DNA of 64,000 bases from Achatina immaculata (Eukaryota; Mollusca; Gastropoda; Stylommatophora; Achatinidae), in the NCBI GenBank assembly GCA_009760885.1, contig CM019703.1, positions 11,734,459 to 11,798,458 of the forward strand. Reading direction: 5' to 3'. Positions within the stretch are counted from its first letter, which is position 1; each line of letters starts with the position of its first letter. A model generated the notes under the pieces. That model had not been told where the DNA came from. It did no database searches and saw only the letters and a program-made list of their open reading frames with translations. Shown here piece by piece: positions 33,583 through 44,555 of the stretch. The position numbers were made by a program, and so were the translations under genes.

Positions 33583-34538
33583 TGTATTAACATACAATTA
33601 ACATCACTGCTTTCTAGACCAACAAGCAGCAGTAAGAATAAACGGTGAAACAACAAGTTGGTTTGACATAAAACAAGGGGTCCATCAGGGGTGCATATTG
33701 TCACCCTACTTATTTAACTTGTATACTGAAAATATAATGAGAGATTAGATATGCTGATGACACAGTATTGCTGTCCACAACACAAAAAGGAATGGAAAAA
33801 CTAATTATGTCAGTCCGCAAGAACAGCGAAGAGCAGAACCTCCATCTTAATGTAAAGAAAACTAAAGTGATGACAACTGACAAAACAAACAAGGCAACTG
33901 AAATATGTATCAATGAGGAAAAACTGGAAGAAGTGGAGAGTTTTGAATATCTTGGATCACTACTAACTAATAATGGAGATACAATGAGGGAAATTAAAAG
34001 GAGGACATCTGTCGCTCTTCAGAAAGTAAAACAAATAAAGAATCTGTGGAGAGGAGCAGACAGAACCACAAAAATAAGATTTTTAAGGGCATGCATCTTT
34101 CCCATAGCAACATATGCCTGTGAGACCTGGACACTTAACAAAACAGCTGAGAAACACATAAATGCCTTTGAATGTAAATGCTACAGAAGAGTTCTCCAAA
34201 TATCGTGGACACAAAAAAGAACAAATATATCTATACTACAAGAGTTTAATATTGAAGAAGGCTGGCTAGTAAAGAGGATTAAAGAGAGAAAACTTAAATA
34301 TTTTGGACACATTAAACGTCATGATAATTTAGAGAAGACCATATTGGAAGGATACATAATGGGAAAAAGAAAAAGAGGAAGACCAAGACGAAGATGGCTG
34401 CAAGACATCGTTGACGATCTGCAAATGGATGCAACAGCAGCAGGCCATCTTGCTCACAACCGAGAAGCCTACAGGAGTGCTGTTTGGGAGGCAAAGTTCC
34501 GCAAGGGACATGCAAATGAATGAATGAACGTGTATTAA
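33583..34538 (+). mobile_element. RTE-like LINE, 5'-truncated, 8-bp TSD
   Basis: TGTATTAA at 33583-33590 and 34531-34538 brackets 33591-34530. It starts within the RT palm (matches the 9594 copy from about 11641 on), with QQAAVRINGETTSWFD-like and GVHQGCILSPYLF sequence. A deletion of about 100 bp between AATATAATGAGA and GATTAGATATGC, relative to the 9594 copy, removes the segment before YADD (33750-33761). It ends in the AATG tail. Confidence 0.88.
33768..34523 (+). pseudogene. RTE C-terminal half, intact 251-codon frame
   Basis: Open from just after YADD to the tail stop: NLHLNVKKTKVMTTDKTNKA, EEVESFEYLGSLLTNNGDTM, IRFLRACIFPIATYACETWT, ISWTQKRTNISILQEFNIEE, RKLKYFGHIKRHDNLEKTIL, MGKRKRGRPRRRWLQDIVDD and WEAKFRKGHANE. 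It is the least decayed copy of this family here and gives the best view of the thumb and C-terminal domain. It lacks everything upstream, so it is not functional. A minus-strand frame over it is a shadow. Confidence 0.88.
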
Positions 34539-34966
34539 ATAAATGTTAAACTTTTTACTTTATAGACAAGAAATTAGACTCTTTCAAAAACAAATGACTA
34601 AGGAAAATACTCTGTATAAAGTGGAATGAGGTCAAGAACAATGCAGAGATCAGACAGATGAGCAAACAACAACCTGTCTCGTGGGTGATCAGAAAGAAGA
34701 AGATGGACATATGTCGGTCATGTGATGAGAAGAAACAGTCAGAGGATCCTCAAACAAGCTATCAAGTCGAACCCAGCAGGCTGAAGAAAAAGAGGTCAAC
34801 CATATAAAAGTCTAAAGAGGACATTGTTAAGAGAGGCCAGCTCAGTGGGTGTAACATCCCTTGATGGGATTGAAAAACTCACCAGAGACAGGAAATCTTG
34901 GCGAACTACCATGCAGGCCCTATGTGACGTTTATCTGCACGGATAGGATGTAAGATATATCTGTTA

Positions 34967-35259
34967 TTGCTCTTTCATTCTTTTTTTCTTGTTTGAAGAG
35001 AACTCTTAAAAGCACAACAAGCAGCTATCTCAGAAAGTTGCCAATAGTAATAATTAAAAGCTGGCCTGCCATATCCGGTATAGAGCTTCATTTCTATTTT
35101 CAAATTTACCAGAAATGAATGTTCAGGTTATAGATATTATCCATTTCTTGGTTTAGTAAATGGTAAACAGGGCAGTAAAGAGATCTGTTGCTGGCTTTCT
35201 GGGCTTGTCATGTTTTAAGAAAATTTAGCATGGGGAACCCACCTCCCCGAGCAAGTCAG
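34967..35259. other. Intron, nothing recognised
   Basis: Non-repetitive AT-rich stretch between two LINE insertions. Confidence 0.35.
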
Positions 35260-35965
35260 AGCCCTGTTAACCATTCATTCATTCATTTGCATGTCCCTTG
35301 CGGAACTTTGCCTCCCTAACAGCACTCCTGTAGGCCTCTCGGTTGTGAGCAAGATACCCTGCTGCTGATGCATCCATTTGCAGATTATCAACGATGTCTT
35401 GCAGCCATCTTTACCTTGGTCTTCCTTTTCTTTTTCCCATTATGTACCCTTCCAAGACAGTCTTCTCTAGATTATCATGACGTTTAATATGTCCAAAATA
35501 TTTAAGTTTTCTCTCTTTAATCCTCTTTACTAGCCAGCTTTCTTCAATATTAAGTTCTTGTAGTATGGATATATTTGTTGTTTTTTGTGTCCATGATATT
35601 TGGAGAACTCTTCTGTAGCATTTACATTCAAAGGCATTTATGTGTTTCTCAGTTGTTTTGTTAAGTGTCTAGGTCTCACAGTCATATGTTGCGATGGGAA
35701 AGATGCACGCCCATTAAACTCTCTGCATTTCTCTATTATTAATCTTATATTGAATATATGATCTCTTGATCCTCTTCCTTGCCTGAAACCAGCTTGGACC
35801 ATATTGACTTTTATTTTCATACAAAGTCTACCTGTTATGATATTTTTAACAGAGTTTTACTGGCATGACTAATCAAGGCAACAGTTCTGTAGTTTGCACA
35901 CAATTTCAGGTTACCATTTTTTGGCCAGTGGTATGAATACAGTTCTTTTCCAGCCCTGTTAACCA
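35260..35965 (-). mobile_element. RTE-like LINE, internally deleted, 14-bp TSD
   Basis: AGCCCTGTTAACCA at 35260-35273 and 35952-35965 brackets 35274-35951. The left end is the AATG tail on the minus strand (CATTCATTCATTCATTTGC). Minus-strand sequence runs from the C-terminus up to the ATYACET region at about 35705, then jumps to IRLIIEKCREFN, MVQAGFRQGRGSRDHIFN and further upstream RT sequence. The fused frame (35638-35820) thus lacks YADD and the thumb. It is 5'-truncated within the RT fingers. The long, exact TSD suggests a fairly recent insertion. Confidence 0.93.
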
Positions 35966-37607
35966 GAAACACTAAATATATGAAGCAAATTGCTAAGCCC
36001 TGTCAATCATCTGTTTATCCCTTCAACACAAAAAGGTGTATGAGGAAGAAGACAAGATTATGTGAACACACCGTAAAGTTCATAGCATACTCATTCATTG
36101 TCCTGGCAAGTTTCTTATAATTAATTTTGTCACACATTCTGTAGATCAGTTTCATTGTGGAAATTTTTCATATTGTGCGACCACAGTAATTTTTACTGCG
36201 AGCTTGGCTGCCTGACATGAGGTTAAAAACCTCATCCGATTTAGCGATTTTGAATGGAGAACTTTATTCAGTGCACATTTCATATGCTCATAGACATCAA
36301 GAGTTTAACAACATAAGACTAATGTCACATATTCTTCATCAGCATATCAACTTTTCTTCTTTCTTTGCTGGGCACATCAGTGTGAGTATTCTCAGTCATT
36401 CTGAGGTGATGCACGATAACTTTTGTGGGAGCCTTTTGATTGATATGATGAAGGTGGAGCTAATGGTTTAAAAAAATAAAGTTTGTGATTGGACCTCTAG
36501 TGATCTCACAGACCATGGTCTGGGAGCACTGGACCATAAAATTCCATGAAATGCTAAATAAACTTTGCTTTTTTTCTGCACCCCTCTTTCTCAAGAAAAA
36601 CTCTGGATATCCACTGGAAATGACAGGAAAAGAAAAGTCTTATGAACGCTGAAATTAGAATGACTTGCAGACAGCACTTAAGATATCTTTTTAGAAAATA
36701 GTCTAATAAGGTAGATACATTTCATCAGCCAGTTTAATGTTTTGCTTATAAATCAAGGTTGGCCTTTTTTTTTTTTTTTAAATTCTGTGTATTTTAAGAA
36801 TCGGGTGACTTTCCTTACCTCCAAATTAGCAAGTTTTTCAGCGTTTTCTGCCAGTGAAAAATACATTGTGAGGGCATTAAAAAGCAAAAGTAATAAATGA
36901 AATAAATGTTTTCCAATCATGATCAAGCCCAGTAACAAGGTCACCTATTATAGTCAAAAGCTCACATATAGCCAACTCAGAGAAGGATCACCAGACAGAA
37001 AGACATAGTCTAGGATTTTAAAAAATTGTTTAGTTGTATCAGAAAATATGCAGTACTTTGTTCTAGAACAAAGAAGCCATGAATGCTTCTGTAAATCATT
37101 TCAGTTATAACTGCGGTGTTTGCCGTTGCATAAAATTCTGAATAATAGATTCACGATTTCTGCATTGCACATTTAAACAACTGCAAACAGTCTTGATGTA
37201 TTACTTTTTATTGATTACAAGAAATATACTGTTGATATTCACTGTTGTTCTGGGCTAGAGTTCGGAAATTCTGGAAGCCATAATCAGCAGTTTATGGTAA
37301 TGATATAAAGAGAACAGATGGAAATGCTGAATTTTTAAAGTTTTGTAATGAAACAAACCATATTTCATCACAGTTTTAGGCATAGTATCGTTCTACTGCA
37401 GTGTTCTTCATACCACAGAAATCTCTTGTCTTGATAATGTTTCTTTTTTTTTTTTCTATCATTGGTCTTTTAAAAATTTTTGTGCCCACAGAATTTTTTG
37501 TCCCTGCTCTGTTGGTTCTGAATTCTGTGGAGTTTCTCTCTTCCTTTTTTCTGATTTATTTTCTTGCTGCTCACCTAAATACCCTTTTCTTGGTTTGTGT
37601 AATCTGT
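35966..37607. other. Intron, nothing recognised
   Basis: AT-rich, without repeats or coding signal that I can see. The frames at 36217-36471 and 37401-37670 lack support. Confidence 0.4.
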
Positions 37608-38268
37608 ACAGAAGATGTTTCAGTCACACCTAATCAACTGCTGATACATAAGATGTTTCAGTCACACTAATCAACTGCTGATTCATTCATTCATTCATTT
37701 GCATGTCCCTTGCGGAACTTTGCCTCCCAAACAGCACTCCTGTAGGCCTCTCGGTTGTGAGCAAGATGGCCTGCTGCTGATGCATCCATTTGCAGATCAT
37801 CAACAATGTTTTGCAGCCATCTTTGCCTTGGTCTTCCTCTCTTTTTCTCATTATGTACCCTTCCAAACAGTCTCCTCTAGATTATCATGACGTTTAATGT
37901 GTCTAAAATATTTAAGTTTTCTCTCTTTAATCCTCTTTACTAGCCAGCCTTCTTCAATATTAAGTTCTTTATGGATATATTTGTTGTTTTTTGTGTCCAT
38001 GATATTTGAAGAACTCTTCTGTAGCATTTACATTCAAAGGCATTTATGCGTTTCTCAGCTGTTTTGTTAAGTGTCCAGGTCTCACAGGCATATGTTGCGA
38101 TGGGAAAGATGCATGCCCTTAAAAATCTTATTTTTGTGGTTCTGTCCGCTCCTTCCACAGATTCTTCACAACTGCTGATACATAAGATATTTCAACTAAT
38201 CAGTTGCTGATACATAATATGTTTCAGTCACACTAATCAACTGCTGATACACAAGAGATGTTTCCATC
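37608..38268. repeat. 37-bp minisatellite (about 5 copies) split by an RTE insertion
   Basis: The unit ACATAAGATGTTTCAGTCAC then ACTAATCAACTGCTGAT occurs twice at 37608-37682 and about three times at 38169-38268. The RTE fragment lies between. Confidence 0.85.
37672..38179 (-). mobile_element. RTE-like LINE 3' fragment inside a minisatellite, 11-bp TSD
   Basis: CAACTGCTGAT at 37672-37682 and 38169-38179 flanks 37683-38168. Because the target is itself a repeat, the duplication could be read as array periodicity. The minus-strand tail (TCATTCATTCATTCATTTGC) and the C-terminal reading frame (RTTKIRFLRACIFPIATYAC, ETWTLNKTAEKRINAFECKC) are clear. Truncated upstream of the thumb. Confidence 0.88.
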
Positions 38269-38579
38269 TCATTACTTGGCCATAAATGACTATGTTAATT
38301 TTAAGTAACTCAGTGATTATGAAAAATCAGCATTTTTGGTAACAAATTCTTAACATAGTTCCAGTGCACAAGCTTAATACAGGGAATGTTTTTCAACTTT
38401 GTGCATGTCACTTCCAATATTTTTTAAAAAATCAAATGGGAATATTACTATTCACACAAGAATGTACCAAAGCAGGATTTTTGTAATTCATCACTTTGTA
38501 AATGTCAGTTTTTTGGGGTTTGTTTTGTATATCATTCAAGCAAATTTAGATATGCTTATACTGTTTGCTTTATTGCAGG

Positions 38580-38950
38580 ATATTACAGCACATATTTATT
38601 TAACTGTGATGAGCCTAACGTGGCTTTATTGTCCGGGGCATGCAGGAGTACATGGCAGTGAAGTGGCAGACAGATTTTCTAGACAGGCTAAAGTAAATGG
38701 CATGTTGAGAGTGGACAAGACTGACATTCCTAAAGCCTTATTTGAAAGACTGCGGGGAAAGTGAAGAATGAGAACGGAAGAACAATTTAATTGTTAAGTG
38801 ATTACTGGAATTGCAACTAATTATAGGTGCCTTGTAGGAAATCTGAACTGTGTGGCAGAAAACGCATCATAAAGAACCAGCACTTGATGGGAACTGTTAG
38901 CAGACATAGTATTGAATGGATGCTACAGCATTTGTATATGGGGCTGTCCT
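38580..38950 (+). pseudogene. RNase H domain fragment of a non-LTR retrotransposon
   Basis: The plus-strand frame to TGA at 38762-38764 reads LTWLYCPGHAGVHGSEVADR FSRQAK and then DKTDIPKALFERLRGK. CPGHAGVHGSEVADR is the C-terminal RNase H block with its catalytic Asp/His region. After the stop, decayed sequence continues in other frames (GRKSELCGRKRIIKNQHLMG, TVSRHSIEWMLQ), matching the post-RNase H tail I associate with mollusc RNase H-bearing elements. No RT is nearby. It could instead be a domesticated RNase H gene, but the stop and frameshifts argue against that. Confidence 0.65.
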
Positions 38951-40639
38951 GAATGCAGTGATGCCAGAATCTAATTTTGAACCTTTGAAGCAAAGGATCA
39001 TCACACCCATTCAGATTTGTAGGCAGTAGTTTTTGTACAGCAGCTTTATATATTTTGGCTGATTATGTTTCAGTCTGAGGTTTAAAACTGTAGAAGGAAC
39101 AACTTTATAACAAAAGACATTTTTAGTTTTGTATTTGTCAGATAGATTAACAAACACAGCAGTAATGAAGAGTGGCATGTAAATCTGTCAAGAAGAGTGT
39201 GCAGTTTGTTTTTAAGACAAGGAACTGAATGAACCTTTGCCGGACTGTGGGCCAGCAGCAAAGCATGGGCAACTACAAAGGCTGGTGTGAGTGAGAGTTG
39301 TCCTCCCTAATTAACTCAAGAGAGGAATAACCTCATGTCCCACTTGTAGATTGTGTGGGGGAGGGGACAAGAGTTCTAACATACATTCACAAACATTCTG
39401 ACATGCATTTGCTGGGTTTAATTATTTCTATTCTTTGGATGACAGTGAAATTTGAGTTGGTCTTCAACCATTTTTCTAATGTTGCTGGTTACCATAAAAT
39501 GCAACTCATTTTTGCATAAATCTTTACTTCCCATTTTTTTCCTTTAATTTATCTACAGTTGTAGAGAAATCTTTTATGCTGTTTTTTTTTTTTGCCCTGC
39601 AGCTGAGAAAAAAAAAACTCTTACATCTATTGATATACATTAATATATTTTTCTTTCTTTTTTTTGTTTTCTAATTTTCATTTCAGTGAAATTAAAAAAA
39701 AAACTAATTAAGAGTTGTTTAATTAATTACACTTCATTGTGAAGAATTCTCAAATATTATTTGACATGGTATTAGTCATATCATTTCATGAGAGTTTTCT
39801 TGACCAATCATCTGATATAGGGGTAGCAGACCCAAGGCACGCATGCAAAATGGCAGATTTTTTATTTTTTTTTTGGGCATGGAGAACTCGGGTTTAAACT
39901 AGATGGTAAAGTTCTTAGTGGCATACAGTGGAAGTTTTGAGAAAAATTTAGTCAGTATTTGGCATGCATCATGGGAAGCTGACTTGCACCCTCAAAAAAC
40001 TTTCATCCCTCAGACAAAGTATATAGTTAAGATGAGTTAGTATTTTTAACAGAATTATGTTAATTTTGATTACTTTCATTTATTCATAAAACATGAGTAT
40101 TCCTGCCTGTTACAAACTTTGAAATTTTTGTTTAAAAAAAAAAAAAAACAAAAAGAACTGGTACTTTACCTGGACTTGCTTACTGGAAGGACAGGTTTTT
40201 GTGATGGAAAAATTGTGTACTTCTTACCTAAGTAAATACGGAGGCTCTGATGTCTATTATTTGATTTAGAGAGAATCTTATTTGTAAGCAAACTGAAAAT
40301 TTTTGTATTGCTGTTTCGTGAGCATTTTGTGATACGGCTTGGCTTTGTGCATATTGTTTAGTTCTTTTTCATTTGGCTGCCTTTGATTCAACCAATTTTT
40401 ACATTGATTTTTTTTTTCATATTGCACTAACAACAGTGTAATATTCTAGTAGGCTTCTTCTTTCAGGCATATGTTATCAGCTTCCAGTGGGGTGAAGATA
40501 CCTGTCTGATGAGCCAATCAGCGACCCATAGCTGATATGCTAGCATCAGGGTTAGCGAACCATAGCTGACCAAGACCCTATCCCACCTCTCCATTGGTAC
40601 CCCTAGGAACAGGCCTAGCCTAGCTAATGAGGCAGGGAT
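38951..40639. other. Intron, nothing firmly recognised
   Basis: AT-rich up to about 40450. From 40460 to 40640 a more GC-rich stretch (CAATCAGCGACCCATAGCTG, GAACAGGCCTAGCCTAGC) precedes the dispersed repeat and may belong to it. Confidence 0.4.
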
Positions 40640-40840
40640 CGCCACAGTCTCCGTGGTGGTAGAGTCTGCTAGAGAAGCATTGCACACCCCCTGCTTTTTA
40701 GCTGTCCTCTGGGACTGAAAAAATACCCACCATAACCCGCTCCCACGCCGATACAGTGCTGTGGCTGAACATCTCTACAGCATCGACTGCAAAGAACAAC
40801 AGCTCACAATTACAGGGAGTTCGTACAAGTATCAGTTTCC
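40640..40840 (+). repeat. Dispersed repeat R, copy 1
   Basis: The order AGAGTCTGCTAGAGAAGCAT, TGCACACCCCCTGCTTTTTA, GCTGTCCTCTGGGACTGAAA, CATAACCCGCTCCCACGCCG, CTCTACAGCATCGACTGCAA, AGAACAACAGCTCACAATTA and CAGGGAGTTCGTACAAGTA is shared with the minus-strand copy at 63280-63470 and, in part, with the unit and right flank of the satellite at 43903. No coding capacity. GCT...TTTTAGC pairs can form a hairpin. The type (SINE, MITE or other) is unknown. Confidence 0.75.
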
Positions 40841-41249
40841 GGAAGCAATTTCCCTAACACATAATATCAGGTATACCAATTTTTATAAATAAATGCAGTG
40901 TGACAAAGCTGGTCCACAATCCGCTCCTTCTTTTCAAAAGGCAGTTCAGTATCAGCGGACTTAACCTACACATTTCAGTATACAAGAACAAGTACAGTAG
41001 TCCTTTACCAGCAAGGAGAAGCACTGTATTATTATGGTGAAGCTAAAGTCATGACTTTAGACACTGACGATGAGAAGTAATCAGTGCAGTCTTTCCTTAT
41101 ATCAAGGGCACAAGTACTAACACCTATCTACATTTTTTATTTCATTTACAACTGTGAACTTGTAGCACACAGGGAAGTCAAATGTTAGATATTTAAGTGT
41201 ACAGGGCTTGATTTTTTTTTTTTTAAGATGAAGTCCATACTCTGTTCCT

Positions 41250-41254
<5 letters not shown>

Positions 41255-41323
<69 letters not shown>

Positions 41324-41325
41324 AT
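41255..41325. repeat. Long (TA)n microsatellite
   Basis: About 70 bp of alternating TA with one phase slip (TATATTATAT), self-complementary. The rest of 40841-42185 is AT-rich intron with no other feature. Confidence 0.95.
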
Positions 41326-42185
41326 ATCAACATAAATTGTTGGGGACCCATTTTCAACTGGGTTGATTTGCATACATCAAAAAAACCAGGTTTGCACCCA
41401 ATTCCTATAACATGAGAAAGCGGTAATTTTTTTTTTTGGGTCTGCTAAGTGAACTTAAATCTGAGGTGTTACGTTAATAATTTGCCAGATTGGCTCTTTA
41501 TGCTCAAAATAAATTACATTTCTCAAGAAAAATAACAGTCATGTTCCTTTTGTGATAAATTTATTTTTATCTCAGGTATAATTTTTGTGGATTTACCAGT
41601 AATTTTTCTCTTGTTAACAAACAGCTCATTTATAATCCTTTCCAGCTAAAAATTTGATATATGTTTGTGTTTAGATAACAGATATAAAGTTGTATTCTTA
41701 TTATACTAGTATTATTAGTATGGCAGCAGTCTTTAAGCATGTTTACTTGTGGCAGCTAAATTGTTCATGTGACTGTAATAAGTAAGCGGAGTTATTTAAT
41801 GTTATGTTGTATTTCTATCAGGTTAACTTTGTTTATAGATTGTTATCCCAGAAAGATCAGTTGTGATAGATCCGTGTACAAATTAATTGTTTAGCAGAGG
41901 TCTCTTAAACTGAATGTTTCTGATCCTTTCTGGTCCTGGTTCATTTTGAAGGAAGTAGTAGTAGGCTACACATTATTAGTAGTTTCACATAGCGGTGAGT
42001 AACTAACGTTGTCTTATGTAAAACACACTAGCACAGTCTTGTCTCATCATGGCAACCCTGTGGTACCTTGAGTTGTGTGAATTTAGCATGGCCAAACAAA
42101 GATACCGAAGATAGAGCAAATGCTGCTGCATTTATTTGGTTTTTTTTTTTGTTTCTAATGTGTTCAAATGTCCTTTTGCTTTCAG

Positions 42186-42229
42186 ATGGGTTTGCTTTCT
42201 CCCAAGAGGAACATGGTGTTGTGAACCAA
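42186..42229 (+). CDS. ATP8A: ATP8A-type flippase, exon 5 of 6: GFAFS autoinhibitory motif
   Basis: A 44-bp exon with acceptor CCTTTTGCTTTCAG (ends 42185) and donor AACCAA/GTAAGT at 42229/42230. Two bases complete a codon: TAT (Tyr) if joined to the exon at 6727, GAT (Asp) if joined to the one at 32545. Then come 14 codons, GFAFSQEEHGVVNQ, phase 0 out. Vertebrate ATP8A1 and ATP8A2 read GYAFSQEEHG here. In ATP8A2 and yeast Drs2p structures this motif sits between cytosolic domains and holds the pump in an inhibited state. The match is nearly residue for residue and identifies the gene. Confidence 0.93.
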
Positions 42230-42609
42230 GTAAGTCAAATATACAGGACTTGAGAAGTGCAAGTGAGAGTGTCCACACATGGAATACAGAAAAAAAAGAA
42301 AGAAAAAAATAGGAAGAAAAATACCTTAGGGAATTAGATTAAAAATGTTACTCAGTTTTGTCAGATTTGTTCATACAAGTTCTGTGCTGTGAGGTAAAAG
42401 CAGTCTTTGCCTGGTTAACTCTTGACCTGCCATCTTTTAAAAAAAAAAAAGACAAATTAAATAATTACAGTCATAAAGTTTTTCTCTTTAGTCAAGAGTT
42501 AACTAAAAATCAGACATTGCATTTCCTGGTCCAACATCATAGCATTGATTTTTTTATATTACAGAAATAAAATATTTGTATCACAAGTCTTGTTTCATAG
42601 GTTAGATGG

Positions 42610-43314
42610 TTAACTCTTTCGAGACGCATTGCTTCCAAACTGTTCCTTAGTTTCTGACAACGCAGACATTGGAGAAAGGCACAGAGATTTTGGAGAATGG
42701 GGGTCCCTGTGTAAAAGTTATTGTACTGACTTAGTTCCGTGATCACCATATGTGTGTCACACATTAAAATAAGTGGAAATGAATGAAGATTCTATATTTG
42801 TCATTAAAAAAAAACAAAGAAAAGAAAAAAACTGGTGTGAAGTGAAGGATCGATTTTTTGGCGCTAAACAAATTTTAGGGCTGAGCAATAAAATCTACTT
42901 TATACTTACCTTAACTGTGTCATAATCCAATATAGAATACATAGTCATTCAAATTTCAACACAGAAAAATCAATATTTATGGATATTTGTGACATCCAAT
43001 AAATCGAACAGATCTACAGCTACGAGAAACACATATAGTAAGATAGGTCTAGTCGGTCGGTGTGACCATTCTACCACTCAATTTCAAAATAAACTTGAAT
43101 TTTACCCTCCTATCTATATATCCAGTATGGTGTCTTTATCCTCCATGCTTAAAACACTAGTTTAACTTTGGATTCAGAAGAGTTTTAACTGGTTAAATGA
43201 AAAGTAACATTGTGTTTTCAACAAAAGAAGGTCTGAAGCCTTATAGGGCTCTCAGGTGGGAGAGACCTGGCGCACAAAGATCCTTTTAGGGATCTCTCGT
43301 CTTCTAAGAGTTAA
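42610..43314. mobile_element. Candidate TTAA-flanked MITE (piggyBac-type ends)
   Basis: TTAA at 42610-42613 and 43311-43314. The ends CTCTTTCGAGACG (left) and CTCTTAGAAGACG (reverse complement of right) match at 10 of 13 positions. The 697-bp interior is non-coding. TTAA duplication is the mark of piggyBac transposition, and a decayed piggyBac-like element exists at 7632, but the two sets of ends differ. Confidence 0.5.
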
Positions 43315-43902
43315 GTTGCACAAAACTTATGAAGCCAGTTTTACTTGATGTGAAAATAATTAGTAAAAAAATATGTTGAACAGTCAAGATCATCTGGTTA
43401 TAAATAATTTTAGCATGTTTTATCATGAAAGAAATGAAATATGAGACTCAGATTTGAATAGATCTGCAGCATGCTTTGTTAAATATTTAATCATGATTTA
43501 GCCATTTTTTTTTAAAAGTTGATTGTGACATTGAGATTGCTGGATCTTGTTATATAAATAGCAGTAAGGTTGCTGTTTACATCAAAACTGTGCAGTTAAA
43601 ACCTATTTCTTGGAATTTGTATATATTCTGTATAGATCATGCTTTTAGCTTCAGAGAACTTCTCAGTCACTTATTTTCTTTGATTTATTATCACATTTGT
43701 TCTCTGATGTGATATATCACTGCATTAGATTTGTCAGCCACCATCATATTTTAGCATCTTATCAGAAAAAAAAAAAACTGTCTGCGGTGGATCACCTGCT
43801 CATTTTGTTTCATGCTTTTATGATGTCCGTGGTGACAGTGCTTGCTGTTGAAGTCTTGTTGCTGTTTGCCTGTCGGTATAATTGCCACTATAATGTTTGT
43901 CT
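43315..43902. other. Intron, nothing recognised
   Basis: AT-rich. From about 43840 it probably belongs to the dispersed repeat that carries the following satellite. Confidence 0.35.
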
Positions 43903-44555
43903 GCTAAAGAAGTATTGCAAGCCCCCTGGCTTTTAGCTCCACGTAGAAGCTAAAGAAGCATGGCACGCCCCCTGGCTTTTAGCCCCACGTAGAAGCTAAA
44001 GAAGTATGGCACGCCCCCTGGCTTTTAGCCCCACGTAGAAGCTAAAGAAGTATGGCACGCCCCCTGGCTTTTAGCCCCACGTAGAAGCTAAAGAAGCATG
44101 GCACGCCCCCTGGCTTTTAGCCCCACGTAGAAGCTAAAGAAGCATGGCACGCCCCCTGGCTTTTAGCCTCACGTAGAAGCTAAAGAAGCATGGCACGCCC
44201 CCTGGCTTTTAGCCCCACGTAGAAGCTAAAGAAGTATGGCACGCCCCCTGGCTTTTAGCTCCACGTAGAAGCTAAAGAAGTATGGCACGCCCCCTGGCTT
44301 TTAGCTCCACGTAGAAGCTAAAGAAGTATGGCACGCCCCCTGGCTTTTAGCTCCACGTAGAAGCTAAAGAAGTATGGCACGCCCCCTGGCTTTTAGCCCC
44401 ACGTAGAAGCTAAAGAAGTATGGCACGCCCCCTGGCTTTTAGCTCCACGTAGAAGCTAAAGAAGTATGGCACGCCCCCTGGCTTTTAGCTCCACGTAGAA
44501 GCTAAAGAAGTATGGCACGCCCCCTGGCTTTTAGCTCCACGTAGAAGCTAAAGAA
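43903..44555. repeat. 46-bp minisatellite, about 14 copies, grown from dispersed repeat R
   Basis: The unit is GCTAAAGAAGTATGGCACGC then CCCCTGGCTTTTAGC, CCCACGTAGAA. Variants are GCATGG or TATGG, and GCCCC, GCTCC or GCCTC. Each unit can fold: CTTTTAGC pairs with GCTAAAG of the next unit across an 11-base loop. The unit matches the CTGCTAGAGAAGCATTGCAC part of repeat R at 40640. The right flank (CATAACCCATTCTCTGTGCC, GATCGGCTGCACAAGAG, GGCTCCAGGGAG) is a decayed version of R's right half. Confidence 0.93.

Larger units (their letters stand above)
33553..34966 (+). mobile_element. FADD-type LINE 3' fragment, apparently split by a nested RTE copy
   Basis: LINE sequence at about 34563-34954 (DKKLDSF, VSWVIR, ACACCCG-free tail GGATGTAAG) is the C-terminal end of the 13955 family on the plus strand, with stops. 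ATATATCTGTTA lies exactly after its tail (34955-34966) and also at 33553-33564, left of the RTE copy at 33591-34530. If that 12-mer is the TSD, the RTE landed inside this element soon after its start. The roughly 40 bases between the left repeat and the family-matching part do not align to the family, so they may be filler. Confidence 0.55.

Noticed and set aside
40500..40530. CTGATGAG core suggesting a hammerhead ribozyme
   Set aside because: No GAAA after stem II and no matching cleavage-site arm.
41255..41325. (TA)n as replication origin or regulatory element
   Set aside because: A plain microsatellite; nothing around it supports a function.
43903..44555. CRISPR-like array
   Set aside because: Units are directly contiguous with no unique spacers; eukaryotic minisatellite.
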